Part shown: positions 7,754-15,472 of the stretch, piece after piece | Layout of the letters: each line of letters begins with the position of its first letter | Numbering within the stretch: the stretch's first letter is position 1 | Source of the DNA: an uncultured Prevotella sp. | GTDB taxonomy: Bacteria; Bacteroidota; Bacteroidia; Bacteroidales; Bacteroidaceae | NCBI GenBank assembly: GCA_944319795.1 | Contig: CALUFA010000023.1 | Location: 1 to 37,168 of the forward strand | DNA length: 37,168 bases | Direction: 5' to 3' | Made by a program: the position numbers and the translations under genes | Notes under the pieces: generated by a model | Database searches by the model: none | What the model saw: the letters and a program-made list of their open reading frames with translations, nothing else | What the model was told of the DNA's origin: nothing

Positions 7754-9292
7754 TTGTCGCGGGTCATTTTTTATTTTGCGTGCGCTCTTATAATGTTTTC
7801 ATCATGCCGTGAAAACAACGATCTTGATAACAAGCATGTCAGTTTGGATGATTTTTCCAAATTGAGTGACAGCCGGTATTGCATTGATGCCGAGGCTGTC
7901 CGCCGTAATATGGAAAAATTGGCCCAAGAAGACGGTGTGTTGCTTGCAACAGACCGCCAGGTTAAGAAATATTATTCGGAAAACAATCCTTTTATTTGGG
8001 TAAACCGTCTTGGTGTGTACAGTCGTGCCGATACATTGCTCAGGTTGTTACTAGACGCCCGTATTTACGGGTTCGGCGGACGGATGCTGAAAATAAGGCA
8101 AATCGAAGAAGACTTAAGCCGTATCAGGAACTTAGACGTTGACGACGGTGGGGAGAACGGCGTCAACAAAGTCTTGGCGCGACTGGAATACAACCTGACC
8201 AAAGCGTTTGTCAGGTATTTTTCCGGATTGCGTTTCGGTTTGCTGAATCCAAATTATTTGTATAATAACATTGAGGAATACCAAGTGGATTCAACCACTA
8301 CGAGATTCCGTCAACTTTCAGATCTCCGCGTTGAACGTCCTAATGAGGATTTTTTCCGTCAGGTAATCGCCAAGGCTTTTAACGACAGCATAGGCGACTT
8401 TTTTTCAACGGTGCGCCCGAAAGGCGGTCTGCATGAGGCATTGGTTGACTATCTGAACAAAAACGAGCTTACCCGTGAAGAGCGGTTGAAAGCCATTTGC
8501 AACATCGAGCGTTGCAGATGGAGGTTGAAAATATTATCAGGGAAAGACTCGTTCGACAAATACGTAGAGGTAAACATACCGTCGTTCTCGTTGTCGGCCG
8601 TTGACAGGGGCCGTAGCACGTTGTCCATGCGTGTGGCGTGCGGTACGACTAAGTATAAGACGCCTTTGCTTACAAGCTGGATCACGCGAATGGACGTAAA
8701 CCCGCAATGGATCATACCGAAGAGCATAGCCAAGGGCTATGTCGGCGACAACGAGTACATGCACAGGATGGGAATGTTCGTTTTGGATAAGAAAAAAGGC
8801 AAACTGCCTCCTGAAGAAGCGTCTTATGAGAAAGTGATGAACGGCGAGCAGTATATAATACAGGCCGGCGGCCCGAAGAACTCGTTAGGCCGCATCATAT
8901 TCAGGTTCGAAAATAATTTCTCCGTGTTTTTGCATGATACGTCTTCTCCGTGGCTTTTCCAGCGTAACAGGAGAGCCGTCAGCCACGGATGCGTCAGGGT
9001 GGAAAAGCCATACGAGCTTGCATTGTTCCTGTTGGACGGGAAAGATGAAGATTTTGAAGAGAAACTTAAATATTCGATGACAGTCGAGCTTGTGAACGAT
9101 AATGATTCGTTAAGAAAGAGACACATCGACCGGAAACGTATGGTTAATTCAAAATCGGTGAAGCCTTCAGTTCCTTTATTTATAACATATTATACGATTT
9201 ATTTCGATGTAAACGGCAAACTCGTTGATTATCAGGACGTTTATGGCTATGATGAGGTCATGGCGGAGAAATTGGCACCATTTGTTGATTGA
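7754..9292 (+). CDS. L,D-transpeptidase lipoprotein, YcbB/LdtD-like
   Basis: Predicted to form 3-3 peptidoglycan cross-links or attach molecules to peptidoglycan. The start appears to be TTG at 7754: it gives a signal peptide with lipobox MFSSC, while the first in-frame ATG (7793) would remove the signal. About residues 50-230 form a helical scaffold and peptidoglycan-binding-like region. The catalytic domain begins at KYVEVNIPSFSL and contains VNPQWIIPKSIA, HDT and the active-site SHGCVRV with Cys413. The 512 residues fit the YcbB type. It lies 13 bases after the small secreted protein gene and 3 bases before the ECF sigma gene, so cotranscription is very likely. Confidence 0.92.
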   Translation: MSRVIFYFACALIMFSSCRENNDLDNKHVSLDDFSKLSDSRYCIDAEAVRRNMEKLAQEDGVLLATDRQVKKYYSENNPFIWVNRLGVYSRADTLLRLLLDARIYGFGGRMLKIRQIEEDLSRIRNLDVDDGGENGVNKVLARLEYNLTKAFVRYFSGLRFGLLNPNYLYNNIEEYQVDSTTTRFRQLSDLRVERPNEDFFRQVIAKAFNDSIGDFFSTVRPKGGLHEALVDYLNKNELTREERLKAICNIERCRWRLKILSGKDSFDKYVEVNIPSFSLSAVDRGRSTLSMRVACGTTKYKTPLLTSWITRMDVNPQWIIPKSIAKGYVGDNEYMHRMGMFVLDKKKGKLPPEEASYEKVMNGEQYIIQAGGPKNSLGRIIFRFENNFSVFLHDTSSPWLFQRNRRAVSHGCVRVEKPYELALFLLDGKDEDFEEKLKYSMTVELVNDNDSLRKRHIDRKRMVNSKSVKPSVPLFITYYTIYFDVNGKLVDYQDVYGYDEVMAEKLAPFVD

Positions 9293-9295
9293 ATT

Positions 9296-9841
9296 ATGGG
9301 TAAGGACGAAGAGAGAATATACAAACTGCTGACTTCGGAATCAACCAGGCGTAAGGCTTTCGAGATGATTGTGAAATCATACGGCGAGAGTCTTTATTGG
9401 AAAATCCGTTACATCGTTCTTACCCATGACGATGCGAACGATGTCTTGCAGAACACCTTTCTTAAGGCGTGGAGCAACATCGGTTCGTTCCGAGGAAAGT
9501 CAAAACTGTCAACCTGGCTTTATAGCATTGCGATTAACGAGGCTTTGGATTATCTCCGCAAGAGCAGGAACACATTAAATGCGGATGCGGCCGACGGCAT
9601 GTCGGTGGCCGGTAAGCTGATGGCCGACGAGTATTTTGACGGGGATGAAGTCCACGCAATGTTGTTGGAGGCAATATCGACGTTGCCCGAAGTGCAGAGG
9701 ACGGTTTTCAACTTAAGGTATTTTGACAACATGAAGTATAGCGAGATGAGTGCCGTATTGAACACTTCGGAAGGCGCGTTGAAGGCTTCATACCATATTG
9801 CCGTGAAAAAGATATCCGATTATTTCCATTTGCATGAATGA
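9296..9841 (+). CDS. ECF-type RNA polymerase sigma factor
   Basis: 181 residues, the ECF length. Region 2 is seen in ANDVLQNTFLKAWSNIGSF and STWLYSIAINEALDYLRK. Region 4 is seen in LPEVQRTVFNLRYFDNMKYSEMSAVLNTSEGALKASYHIAVKKI, the helix-turn-helix that contacts the -35-type element. It starts 3 bases after the transpeptidase stop, so the two are probably translationally linked. The next gene is a probable anti-sigma factor. Targets cannot be read from the sequence; autoregulation is usual for the family. Confidence 0.95.
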   Translation: MGKDEERIYKLLTSESTRRKAFEMIVKSYGESLYWKIRYIVLTHDDANDVLQNTFLKAWSNIGSFRGKSKLSTWLYSIAINEALDYLRKSRNTLNADAADGMSVAGKLMADEYFDGDEVHAMLLEAISTLPEVQRTVFNLRYFDNMKYSEMSAVLNTSEGALKASYHIAVKKISDYFHLHE

Positions 9842-9850
9842 TTTTGCATA

Positions 9851-9880
9851 ACGGATTAAACTTTTGCAAGTTAAGTCCGT
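9851..9880 (+). promoter_or_regulatory. Hairpin between the sigma and anti-sigma genes
   Basis: Two 12-base arms (9851-9862 and 9869-9880) pair with one mismatch and one G-T around the loop TTTGCA. No T-run follows, so it may be a processing or stability element rather than a terminator. Confidence 0.4.
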
Positions 9881-9904
9881 CATAATAATAAAGAACACAA
9901 CATT

Positions 9905-10270
9905 ATGATGGAAGAAGTTTTGTTAGAGAAAAAGTTTGGGAAACCTAAGTTTTTCAAAGTGCCTGACGGATATTTTGAAAAACTTGATGCCTGCGTCATG
10001 GATAAGATTCCGGTAACGGAGCCTTGCAAGAAACGCACGATAACAAGATTCCTGCGCCCGTTGGCGTACGCCGCATGTGTTGCCGCTGCAGTGGTTTCTG
10101 CAACCGTTTATCTTTATAGCATTAATAACAGGCATGGAAAGCAAATGGCTGATTTTGCAAGTAATGTTGACGCGCAGTCGGCGGTAGGTTTGGATTTTAC
10201 CATCGACGCGATGTCTGATTACGCCATGTTCGACAATGAGGATTATTACTCTTTTATAGCAGACGAATAA
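9905..10270 (+). CDS. Candidate anti-sigma factor (single-pass membrane protein)
   Basis: 121 residues. The N-terminal motif FKVPDGYFEKLDACVMDKIP is typical of small proteins encoded after ECF sigma factors in Bacteroidetes. One membrane segment lies at about residues 52-72 (LAYAACVAAAVVSATVYLYS). The C-terminal 48 residues are acidic and probably periplasmic. Topology and position fit an anti-sigma factor that holds the sigma at the membrane, but no zinc-binding anti-sigma motif is visible. It starts 63 bases after the sigma gene, after a hairpin. Confidence 0.65.
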   Translation: MMEEVLLEKKFGKPKFFKVPDGYFEKLDACVMDKIPVTEPCKKRTITRFLRPLAYAACVAAAVVSATVYLYSINNRHGKQMADFASNVDAQSAVGLDFTIDAMSDYAMFDNEDYYSFIADE

Positions 10271-10276
10271 TATTTT

Positions 10277-10720
10277 ATGGAAATGAAAAGATTATTGCTT
10301 GTCTTGACGCTTTCGATTGTTCTGTCGGAAACATTTGCGCAGCAGAAGCAAAAAAGGTTTACGCCTGAGCGTTTTCAAGCAGAATTAGAACAGTATATTA
10401 CGCAAAAGGCCGGCTTGTTGCCGAAAGAGGCCGCGAAGTTTTTCCCGGTTTACAGGGAGATGAGGGAAGAACAACGAGTGTTGTTTGATGAGTTGAAAAG
10501 TTTGAAGCGCGTCAAGCCTGTCTCGGATGCTGAATGCAGGAAAAACATAATGAAGCGCGACGAATGTGAAATAGAAATTAAGGAGATACAGAAAGAATAC
10601 CACGAGAAATTCATGAAGGTCTTGCCGGCGAAGAAAGTTTATGACGTATTGAAATACGAAGACCGTTTCCACCGCCAGGTTTTCAGGCGTGCCGCCAAGA
10701 AACACCGTAAGAAGAATTGA
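10277..10720 (+). CDS. Spy/CpxP-like periplasmic protein
   Basis: 147 residues with a signal peptide (cleavage near TFAQ). The mature part is charged and helical: RFTPERFQAELEQYITQKAGLLPKEAAKFFPVYREMREEQRVLFDEL, then a long basic helix. This resembles the helical Spy/CpxP and metal-sensing proteins that often sit beside ECF sigma factors. In that role it would act as chaperone or stress sensor, but this is inferred. The start could also be the ATG at 10283. It starts 6 bases after the previous gene and ends the operon; the palindrome at 10765-10805 is the probable terminator. Confidence 0.7.
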   Translation: MEMKRLLLVLTLSIVLSETFAQQKQKRFTPERFQAELEQYITQKAGLLPKEAAKFFPVYREMREEQRVLFDELKSLKRVKPVSDAECRKNIMKRDECEIEIKEIQKEYHEKFMKVLPAKKVYDVLKYEDRFHRQVFRRAAKKHRKKN

Positions 10721-10764
10721 CCGATTACCTAACAGCTTGGTTTTCAGGCGTTGGCAATATAAAA

Positions 10765-10855
10765 ATGAAAGGCTGCTTTTTATATCCTAAAAAGCAGCCT
10801 TTCATCGTATTAAAGACGGCCTTTTACCGTGTAAAAGGCTATGTTTTAGGGTTTA
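10765..10855. repeat. 22-bp-period repeat, site C, with an 18-bp-arm hairpin
   Basis: Four contiguous 22-bp units start at 10768, 10790, 10812 and 10834, each AAAGGC-like, then GCCTTTT-like, then a variable end. Bases 10765-10782 and 10788-10805 form a perfect 18-bp hairpin with a 5-base loop. It lies between convergent genes (Spy-like and menA), so it could act as a terminator in both directions, although no long T-run follows. Confidence 0.75.
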
Positions 10856-10887
10856 TCCTACAATGGCTCGAATTTATGTGGAATCAC

Positions 10888-11790
10888 TCAGAAGCCTATA
10901 AGGAAACCTATCGCAGTGAGCAATCCGTAGATGAACATGTTGCGTGCGGTCATTCCGAGCACACGGTTCAGGGCCTTGCCTTTGTTTATCTCGACCATTT
11001 TGCGGAAAGTGTGGTAGTGCATGGCGAGGTATGCGGCCGGCAATGCCGCGGCTGCGGTATGCCCGTATTGTATGAATGACAAGCCTATGGCAAATGCTAC
11101 GAGGCCGGCCGCGAGATAGGCCGTGCGGCCGAGGCTCGGCCCGAGTATCACCACGAGCGTTTTCTTGCCGGCGCGCGCGTCGTTGTCGATGTCGCGGTAG
11201 TTGTTGATCAAGAGCAGCGTGTCTATCACAAAGCCGCATGCGAGCGAAGCGAGGAATGCTTCGAACGTAACCGTGCCGGCCTGGATGTAATATATGACGC
11301 ATACGGGTACGATGCCGAAAAATACAAGTACGAGCACGTCGCCGAGCCCGAGGTAGGACAGGGTAGTGGTGTAAAGGAAACAGAACAGCACGCAGAGTGC
11401 TCCGACCGCTATCATTTCCAATCCTCCGTAGAGGATCAGCGGCAGGCCGGCGCAGCATGCGGCCAGCGTCGTAATTATTATCGCGCGCATCATGTTCTTG
11501 GGCGAAATCCAGCCTTGGGCGCATGCGCGGCGCGGCCCGAGCCTCGTCTCGTCGTCGTTGCCGCGGACGAAGTCAAAGTAATCGTTTACGAAATTTGCGT
11601 CGACCTGCATTATTAACGCGAACAACGCGCACAATACTGCTGCCGTGGCGTTGAACGATGAGGCTCCGACGTCGGCGTATGCCAGTGACAATCCTATCAT
11701 TACGGGCACTGCTGCGCCTGAGAGCGTCTTTGGGCGTGCCGCCAGCAGCCAAGCGCGCATTGAGTTGGGTATGACTGTTTTTTCTTCCAT
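10888..11790 (-). CDS. menA: 1,4-dihydroxy-2-naphthoate polyprenyltransferase
   Basis: UbiA-family membrane enzyme that attaches the polyprenyl chain to 1,4-dihydroxy-2-naphthoate in menaquinone synthesis. The prenyl-diphosphate motifs are visible as NDYFDFVRG in the first third and NNYRDIDNDARAGKKT in the middle. Eight or nine hydrophobic segments are present. I chose the ATG at 11790 (MEEKTVIPNSMRAW, 300 residues) because the upstream ATG at 11811 lies within the -7 promoter box at 11809-11816 and could not be transcribed from it. No other menaquinone gene is in the window. Confidence 0.95.
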   Translation of the reverse strand: MEEKTVIPNSMRAWLLAARPKTLSGAAVPVMIGLSLAYADVGASSFNATAAVLCALFALIMQVDANFVNDYFDFVRGNDDETRLGPRRACAQGWISPKNMMRAIIITTLAACCAGLPLILYGGLEMIAVGALCVLFCFLYTTTLSYLGLGDVLVLVFFGIVPVCVIYYIQAGTVTFEAFLASLACGFVIDTLLLINNYRDIDNDARAGKKTLVVILGPSLGRTAYLAAGLVAFAIGLSFIQYGHTAAAALPAAYLAMHYHTFRKMVEINKGKALNRVLGMTARNMFIYGLLTAIGFLIGF

Positions 11791-11804
11791 TTGGTGTAAA
11801 ATTA

Positions 11805-11840
11805 CTTGCAAAAATAAACATTAAATCGTATATTTGCAAG
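11805..11840. promoter_or_regulatory. Overlapping divergent promoters of menA and the HD-domain gene
   Basis: Plus strand: CTTG at 11805-11808, 20 bases, TATATTTG at 11829-11836. Minus strand: CTTG (11840-11837), 20 bases, TATTTTTG (11816-11809). Both match TTTG-N20-TAnnTTTG with the same single change. The ends form the inverted repeat CTTGCAAA / TTTGCAAG, so each -33 box is the complement of bases just past the other promoter's -7 box. The two polymerases cannot bind at the same time. Confidence 0.75.
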
Positions 11841-11897
11841 GAATTAGGACTATATATGTTCTAATGTGTAAATTCTAATGCAATAGAGGTTCGGGGC

Positions 11898-12533
11898 ATG
11901 ATGAATAATGTAAACTTAGACCTTATGGCGTTTGTCGAGACGGAAATATTGCCGCGTTATGCCGGTTTCGACAAGGCGCACGGTCTTCCGCATGTGACAA
12001 GGGTGATAAACAAGTCGGTGAAGTTGGCTAAAAGCATCGGTGCCGACGTAAACATGGCTTACGCGATAGCGGCATACCACGACCTCGGGCTTGAAGGGCC
12101 GAGGGCCATCCACCATATTACGGGCGGAAAAATCCTGTCGGCAGACGCACGGTTGAAAAAATGGTTCTCGCCTGAAAAGATAACGGTGATGAAAGAGGCC
12201 GTCGAGGATCATCGCGCGTCGGCGTCGCATGCTCCGCGCAGCGTCTACGGCAAGATAGTGGCCGAGGCCGACCGTGAGCTTGAACCTGAGACCGTTTTCA
12301 GGCGTACTATTCAGTTCGGCCTGGCGCGTTATCCCGAGAAAGACAAGGAAGGACAGTGGCTAAGGTTTAACGAGCATCTTGATAACAAGTATTCGGGGCA
12401 CGGATACATACGCCTGTGGATTCCCGGTTCGGAGAACGAGTCAAATTTGAAGGCGATAAGGGAGCTGCTGGTGCAGCCCGTAAGGTTAAGGCAAATGTTT
12501 GACAGAATATATGAAGAGGAGATTAATAGCTGA
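11898..12533 (+). CDS. HD-domain phosphohydrolase family protein
   Basis: 211 residues with an HD metal-binding domain: HGLPHVTRV near residue 29, YHDLGL (the HD pair) near residues 60-65, EDHRAS near 97, and EADRELE near 116. These are the expected H...HD...D ligands of a metal-dependent phosphohydrolase. The substrate is unknown; nucleotide hydrolysis is the usual activity of small HD proteins. The end overlaps the cyclophilin gene by 23 bases, which suggests coupled translation. Confidence 0.85.
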   Translation: MMNNVNLDLMAFVETEILPRYAGFDKAHGLPHVTRVINKSVKLAKSIGADVNMAYAIAAYHDLGLEGPRAIHHITGGKILSADARLKKWFSPEKITVMKEAVEDHRASASHAPRSVYGKIVAEADRELEPETVFRRTIQFGLARYPEKDKEGQWLRFNEHLDNKYSGHGYIRLWIPGSENESNLKAIRELLVQPVRLRQMFDRIYEEEINS

Positions 12534-13230
12534 GTCGTGTTGGGTTAGGACGGTCTTTACGTTTGCCGCAATGTTCGTTACCGTTTGCGGCGCTTGCGCG
12601 CAGACGGCGGACGGCCCAAGGCGTGAAGTGTTGTTTGAAACGAGCAAGGGCAATATTCGCATAGCCCTTTATGATGAGACTCCGCGCCATAGGGATAATT
12701 TCATCAAGTTGGTGAAGGAGGGTTTTTACGATGGATTGCTGTTCCACCGCGTTATTTACAATTTCATGATTCAGACAGGCGACAGCGCAAGCCGCCATGC
12801 CGCGCCCGGGCAAATGCTCGGCGTTTCGTCAGAAGGTTATAAGATTCCGGCTGAGATACGTTATCCGCAGTTGTTCCATAAGCGCGGAGCGGTGGCCGCG
12901 GCCCGTGAGAGTGACAATGTGAATCCCGGCCGTGAGTCGTCATCATCACAGTTTTACATAGTTTACGGGCGGCGGTTCAACGATGCCATGCTCGACGACG
13001 TGCAGTCGAAACTTGATAAGCAGACCGGCGGAAGCGTAAAGTTGACCGCGGAAGTGAGGGATGCGTATAAAGCCGTCGGCGGTGCCCCTCATCTTGACGG
13101 GCAATATACGGTGTTCGGCGAGGTTGTCGACGGATTGGACGTAGTGAAGGATATAGAGTGGGTCGACACTGATGAAAATGCAAGGCCGAAGGAAGATGTT
13201 AAGATAATCCGTGCGGTAGTGGTGGAATAG
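12511..13230 (+). CDS. Secreted cyclophilin-type peptidyl-prolyl isomerase
   Basis: Catalyses cis-trans isomerisation of proline bonds in exported proteins. The ATG at 12511 gives MKRRLIAES, a hydrophobic segment and a cleavage site near GACAQ; an upstream in-frame TTG at 12499 is also possible. The cyclophilin core includes LLFHRVIYNFMIQTGD with the catalytic arginine, SSSQFYIVYG and YTVFGEVVDGLDVV. About 30 residues are inserted before the last strands (QSKLDKQTGGSVKLTAEVRD), which is common in Bacteroidales members. It overlaps the HD gene by 23 bases and is followed by a strong hairpin. Confidence 0.93.
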   Translation: MKRRLIAESCWVRTVFTFAAMFVTVCGACAQTADGPRREVLFETSKGNIRIALYDETPRHRDNFIKLVKEGFYDGLLFHRVIYNFMIQTGDSASRHAAPGQMLGVSSEGYKIPAEIRYPQLFHKRGAVAAARESDNVNPGRESSSSQFYIVYGRRFNDAMLDDVQSKLDKQTGGSVKLTAEVRDAYKAVGGAPHLDGQYTVFGEVVDGLDVVKDIEWVDTDENARPKEDVKIIRAVVVE

Positions 13231-13251
13231 TATAATCCGTGCAATTTGTCG

Positions 13252-13305
13252 TCATACGCAAACAGGGGTGTCGGTTTAAATGCCGGCCCCCCTGTTTGCG
13301 TATGA
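13252..13305. terminator. Bidirectional terminator between the cyclophilin gene and rho
   Basis: 17-bp perfect arms (13252-13268 and 13289-13305) enclose a 20-base loop. The plus side is followed by a T-rich stretch (TTGTCGTTGTTGTTTTTT). The two genes converge here. Confidence 0.8.
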
Positions 13306-13321
13306 TTGTCGTTGTTGTTTT

Positions 13322-15322
13322 TTATGAATTCATTGTTGCAAGGAACTCTTCATTGTTGCGTGTGTGGATAATCCTGTCGTGGATGGTGTTCATTGCTTCA
13401 ATCGGGTTCATGTCGGCAATAAACTTACGCAACACCCACATACGGTCGAGCGTTAGCTTGTCTTGCAGCAAGTCGTCGCGTCGCGTGCTTGAGGCTACGA
13501 GGTTTACGGCCGGGAATATTCGCTTGTTGCTGAGGTTGCGGTCGAGCTGCAGCTCCATGTTGCCCGTTCCCTTGAATTCCTCGAATATTACTTCGTCCAT
13601 CTTGCTGCCGGTGTCTATCAGTGCCGTTGCTACGATTGTGAGCGAGCCTCCGCCTTCTATGTTCCTGGCTGCACCGAAGAACCGCTTCGGCTTTTGCAGG
13701 GCGTTGGCGTCCACACCGCCGGTAAGCACTTTGCCGCTTGCCGGCGATACCGTATTATAAGCACGGGCAAGGCGTGTTATCGAGTCGAGGAATATCACAA
13801 CGTCGTGGCCGCATTCAACCATGCGTTTCGCTTTTTCGAGCACTATTCCTGCAATCTTGACATGGCGTTCGGCCGGTTCGTCGAATGTGGATGCTATGAC
13901 TTCGGCGTTCACCGTGCGTGCCATGTCAGTCACTTCCTCCGGGCGTTCGTCGATGAGCAGCATCATAAGATACGCCTCCGGGTGGTTGGCGGCTATGGCG
14001 TTGGCTATGTCCTTCATAAGGATTGTCTTACCGGTTTTCGGTTGGGCGACGATTAGTGCGCGCTGTCCTTTACCTATTGGAGAGAATAGGTCGACAATCC
14101 TTGTGCTGAGGTTGGTCGTCGCCGGGTCGCCGCAAAGGGTGAACTTCTCGTCGGGGAACAGCGGCGTAAGGTGGTCGAACGGTATTCGGTCGCGCACTTC
14201 GGACGGGTCCCGTCCGTTTATCTTGTCGATGCTTGTCAGTGGGAAGTACTTCTCTCCGTCGTGGGGCGGACGCACATGGCATTCCAATACGTCGCCGGTT
14301 TTAAGTCCGTAGCGTTTTATCTGTGTTATTGAAACGTATATGTCGTCGGGAGAAGAAAGGTAATTATAATCGCTTGAGCGGAGGAAGCCGTATCCGTCTG
14401 GCATTATTTCAAGTACGCCGTTGGCCGTTATGATGTTCTCAAAGTCAAACGCCGGCATGGCGTCTTGTTCTATATGTTGGGCGTATGCCACGCTGTTCAT
14501 CTCCATAGGCGTGGTAGGATTGTCGAACATGTCGAAGTTAGGAACGGCTGTTTGGTCTTCAATAGGCAAGTCTACAACTGTTATGAAGTCTGTGCCGTCG
14601 CCAGGATCGCCTTCCCATATACCTGATTCCATTGCTTCGCGTTTCTCGTCTGCAATTTCGTTATGTGCGTTTACTTTCGCTTGCAGTTGGGCAATAAGGT
14701 CTGATTGGTTGGTTGAGTCGTCGGCCGTGCCTTCGGTTGTATATTCTTCTTCTGGAACTGCCGGTATGTCGTCGGATGCCGTTTGTTGCTCGTCTTGGAT
14801 GAACGGAGGAAGTTCTGTTTGGCTTTCCTGTGCGTCGATGACGCTTTCTTCTATATTGTTCTCGTTTATTACGGGTTGTGCCTCAATGTCGTTTACCGGT
14901 TGGCTTACGGTTTCAGCCACCGGTTGTTCGGTTGTTTCGGCCGGCAGTTCGGCTTCAGGCTGTACGCTGGTTTTAGCCTTCGCCCTTGAGCGTGTGGCCT
15001 TTGTTTTGGCCGGCGTGCTTGCCGGCGCGTCGTTAAATAGGGACGGAGCTTCGACTGGAACCTTGTTTTTCTTCAGGTCGAAGTTCTCGCCTTCCTTGCC
15101 GTTCACGGAATAAACCCTATCAGTATCTTTCTTGACAATCCTGACTCTGCGGCGTTTCGTGCCTAAAGGGTTTTTATTCCCTTCGACTTCGGCCTGCTTG
15201 TCGAGAATTGAGTAGATTATGTCTTCCTGACTGTCGCCAGACTTTATTTTGACGCCTGTTTGTTCGGCGATTTCTTCAAGTTCGGCGATATTTTTAGATA
15301 ATAATTCGTCTTTGCTATACAT
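13322..15322 (-). CDS. rho: Transcription termination factor Rho with a long low-complexity insert
   Basis: Hexameric RNA helicase that ends transcription. Residues 1-45 are the Rho N-terminal helical domain ([20 protein letters not shown]). Residues of about 50-290 form a low-complexity insert rich in Glu, Pro, Ala, Thr and Gln. The RNA-binding cold-shock-like domain starts near residue 302 ([15 protein letters not shown]). Walker A is near residues 425-433 (QPKTGKT), Walker B is [14 protein letters not shown], and the RNA-contacting [22 protein letters not shown] loop follows. The full length is 666 residues against about 420 in E. coli, the difference being the insert. Long inserts of this kind are known in Bacteroidetes Rho. 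It has its own promoter. Confidence 0.98.
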   Translation of the reverse strand: MYSKDELLSKNIAELEEIAEQTGVKIKSGDSQEDIIYSILDKQAEVEGNKNPLGTKRRRVRIVKKDTDRVYSVNGKEGENFDLKKNKVPVEAPSLFNDAPASTPAKTKATRSRAKAKTSVQPEAELPAETTEQPVAETVSQPVNDIEAQPVINENNIEESVIDAQESQTELPPFIQDEQQTASDDIPAVPEEEYTTEGTADDSTNQSDLIAQLQAKVNAHNEIADEKREAMESGIWEGDPGDGTDFITVVDLPIEDQTAVPNFDMFDNPTTPMEMNSVAYAQHIEQDAMPAFDFENIITANGVLEIMPDGYGFLRSSDYNYLSSPDDIYVSITQIKRYGLKTGDVLECHVRPPHDGEKYFPLTSIDKINGRDPSEVRDRIPFDHLTPLFPDEKFTLCGDPATTNLSTRIVDLFSPIGKGQRALIVAQPKTGKTILMKDIANAIAANHPEAYLMMLLIDERPEEVTDMARTVNAEVIASTFDEPAERHVKIAGIVLEKAKRMVECGHDVVIFLDSITRLARAYNTVSPASGKVLTGGVDANALQKPKRFFGAARNIEGGGSLTIVATALIDTGSKMDEVIFEEFKGTGNMELQLDRNLSNKRIFPAVNLVASSTRRDDLLQDKLTLDRMWVLRKFIADMNPIEAMNTIHDRIIHTRNNEEFLATMNS

Positions 15323-15356
15323 AAATATGTAAGTGGAATTTTTGTTGATTGAATTT

Positions 15357-15405
15357 GTTTCGCAAATGGAAGCGAAACGTTATTTAAAATTGATGTGCAA
15401 AGTTA
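15357..15405 (-). promoter_or_regulatory. rho -7 box and leader hairpin
   Basis: Minus strand TAACTTTG (15405-15398) matches TAnnTTTG; no -33 TTTG is seen. The leader of about 70 bases contains GTTTCGC / GCGAAAC (15357-15363 with 15372-15378), a 7-bp stem with an 8-base loop close to the rho start. Autoregulation of rho through its leader is known in other bacteria; here it is only possible. Confidence 0.5.
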
Positions 15406-15472
15406 ATAATTTATATTGAGTTAAAAGAATATTCATACGGCGGCCTTTGTTGTTTTAACTAAATTTTAACAA

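Noticed and set aside
10874-11524. 216-codon frame on the minus strand rich in Arg
   Set aside because: It is an alternative frame of menA; the high Arg/His content is typical of a shifted frame in G+C-rich coding DNA.
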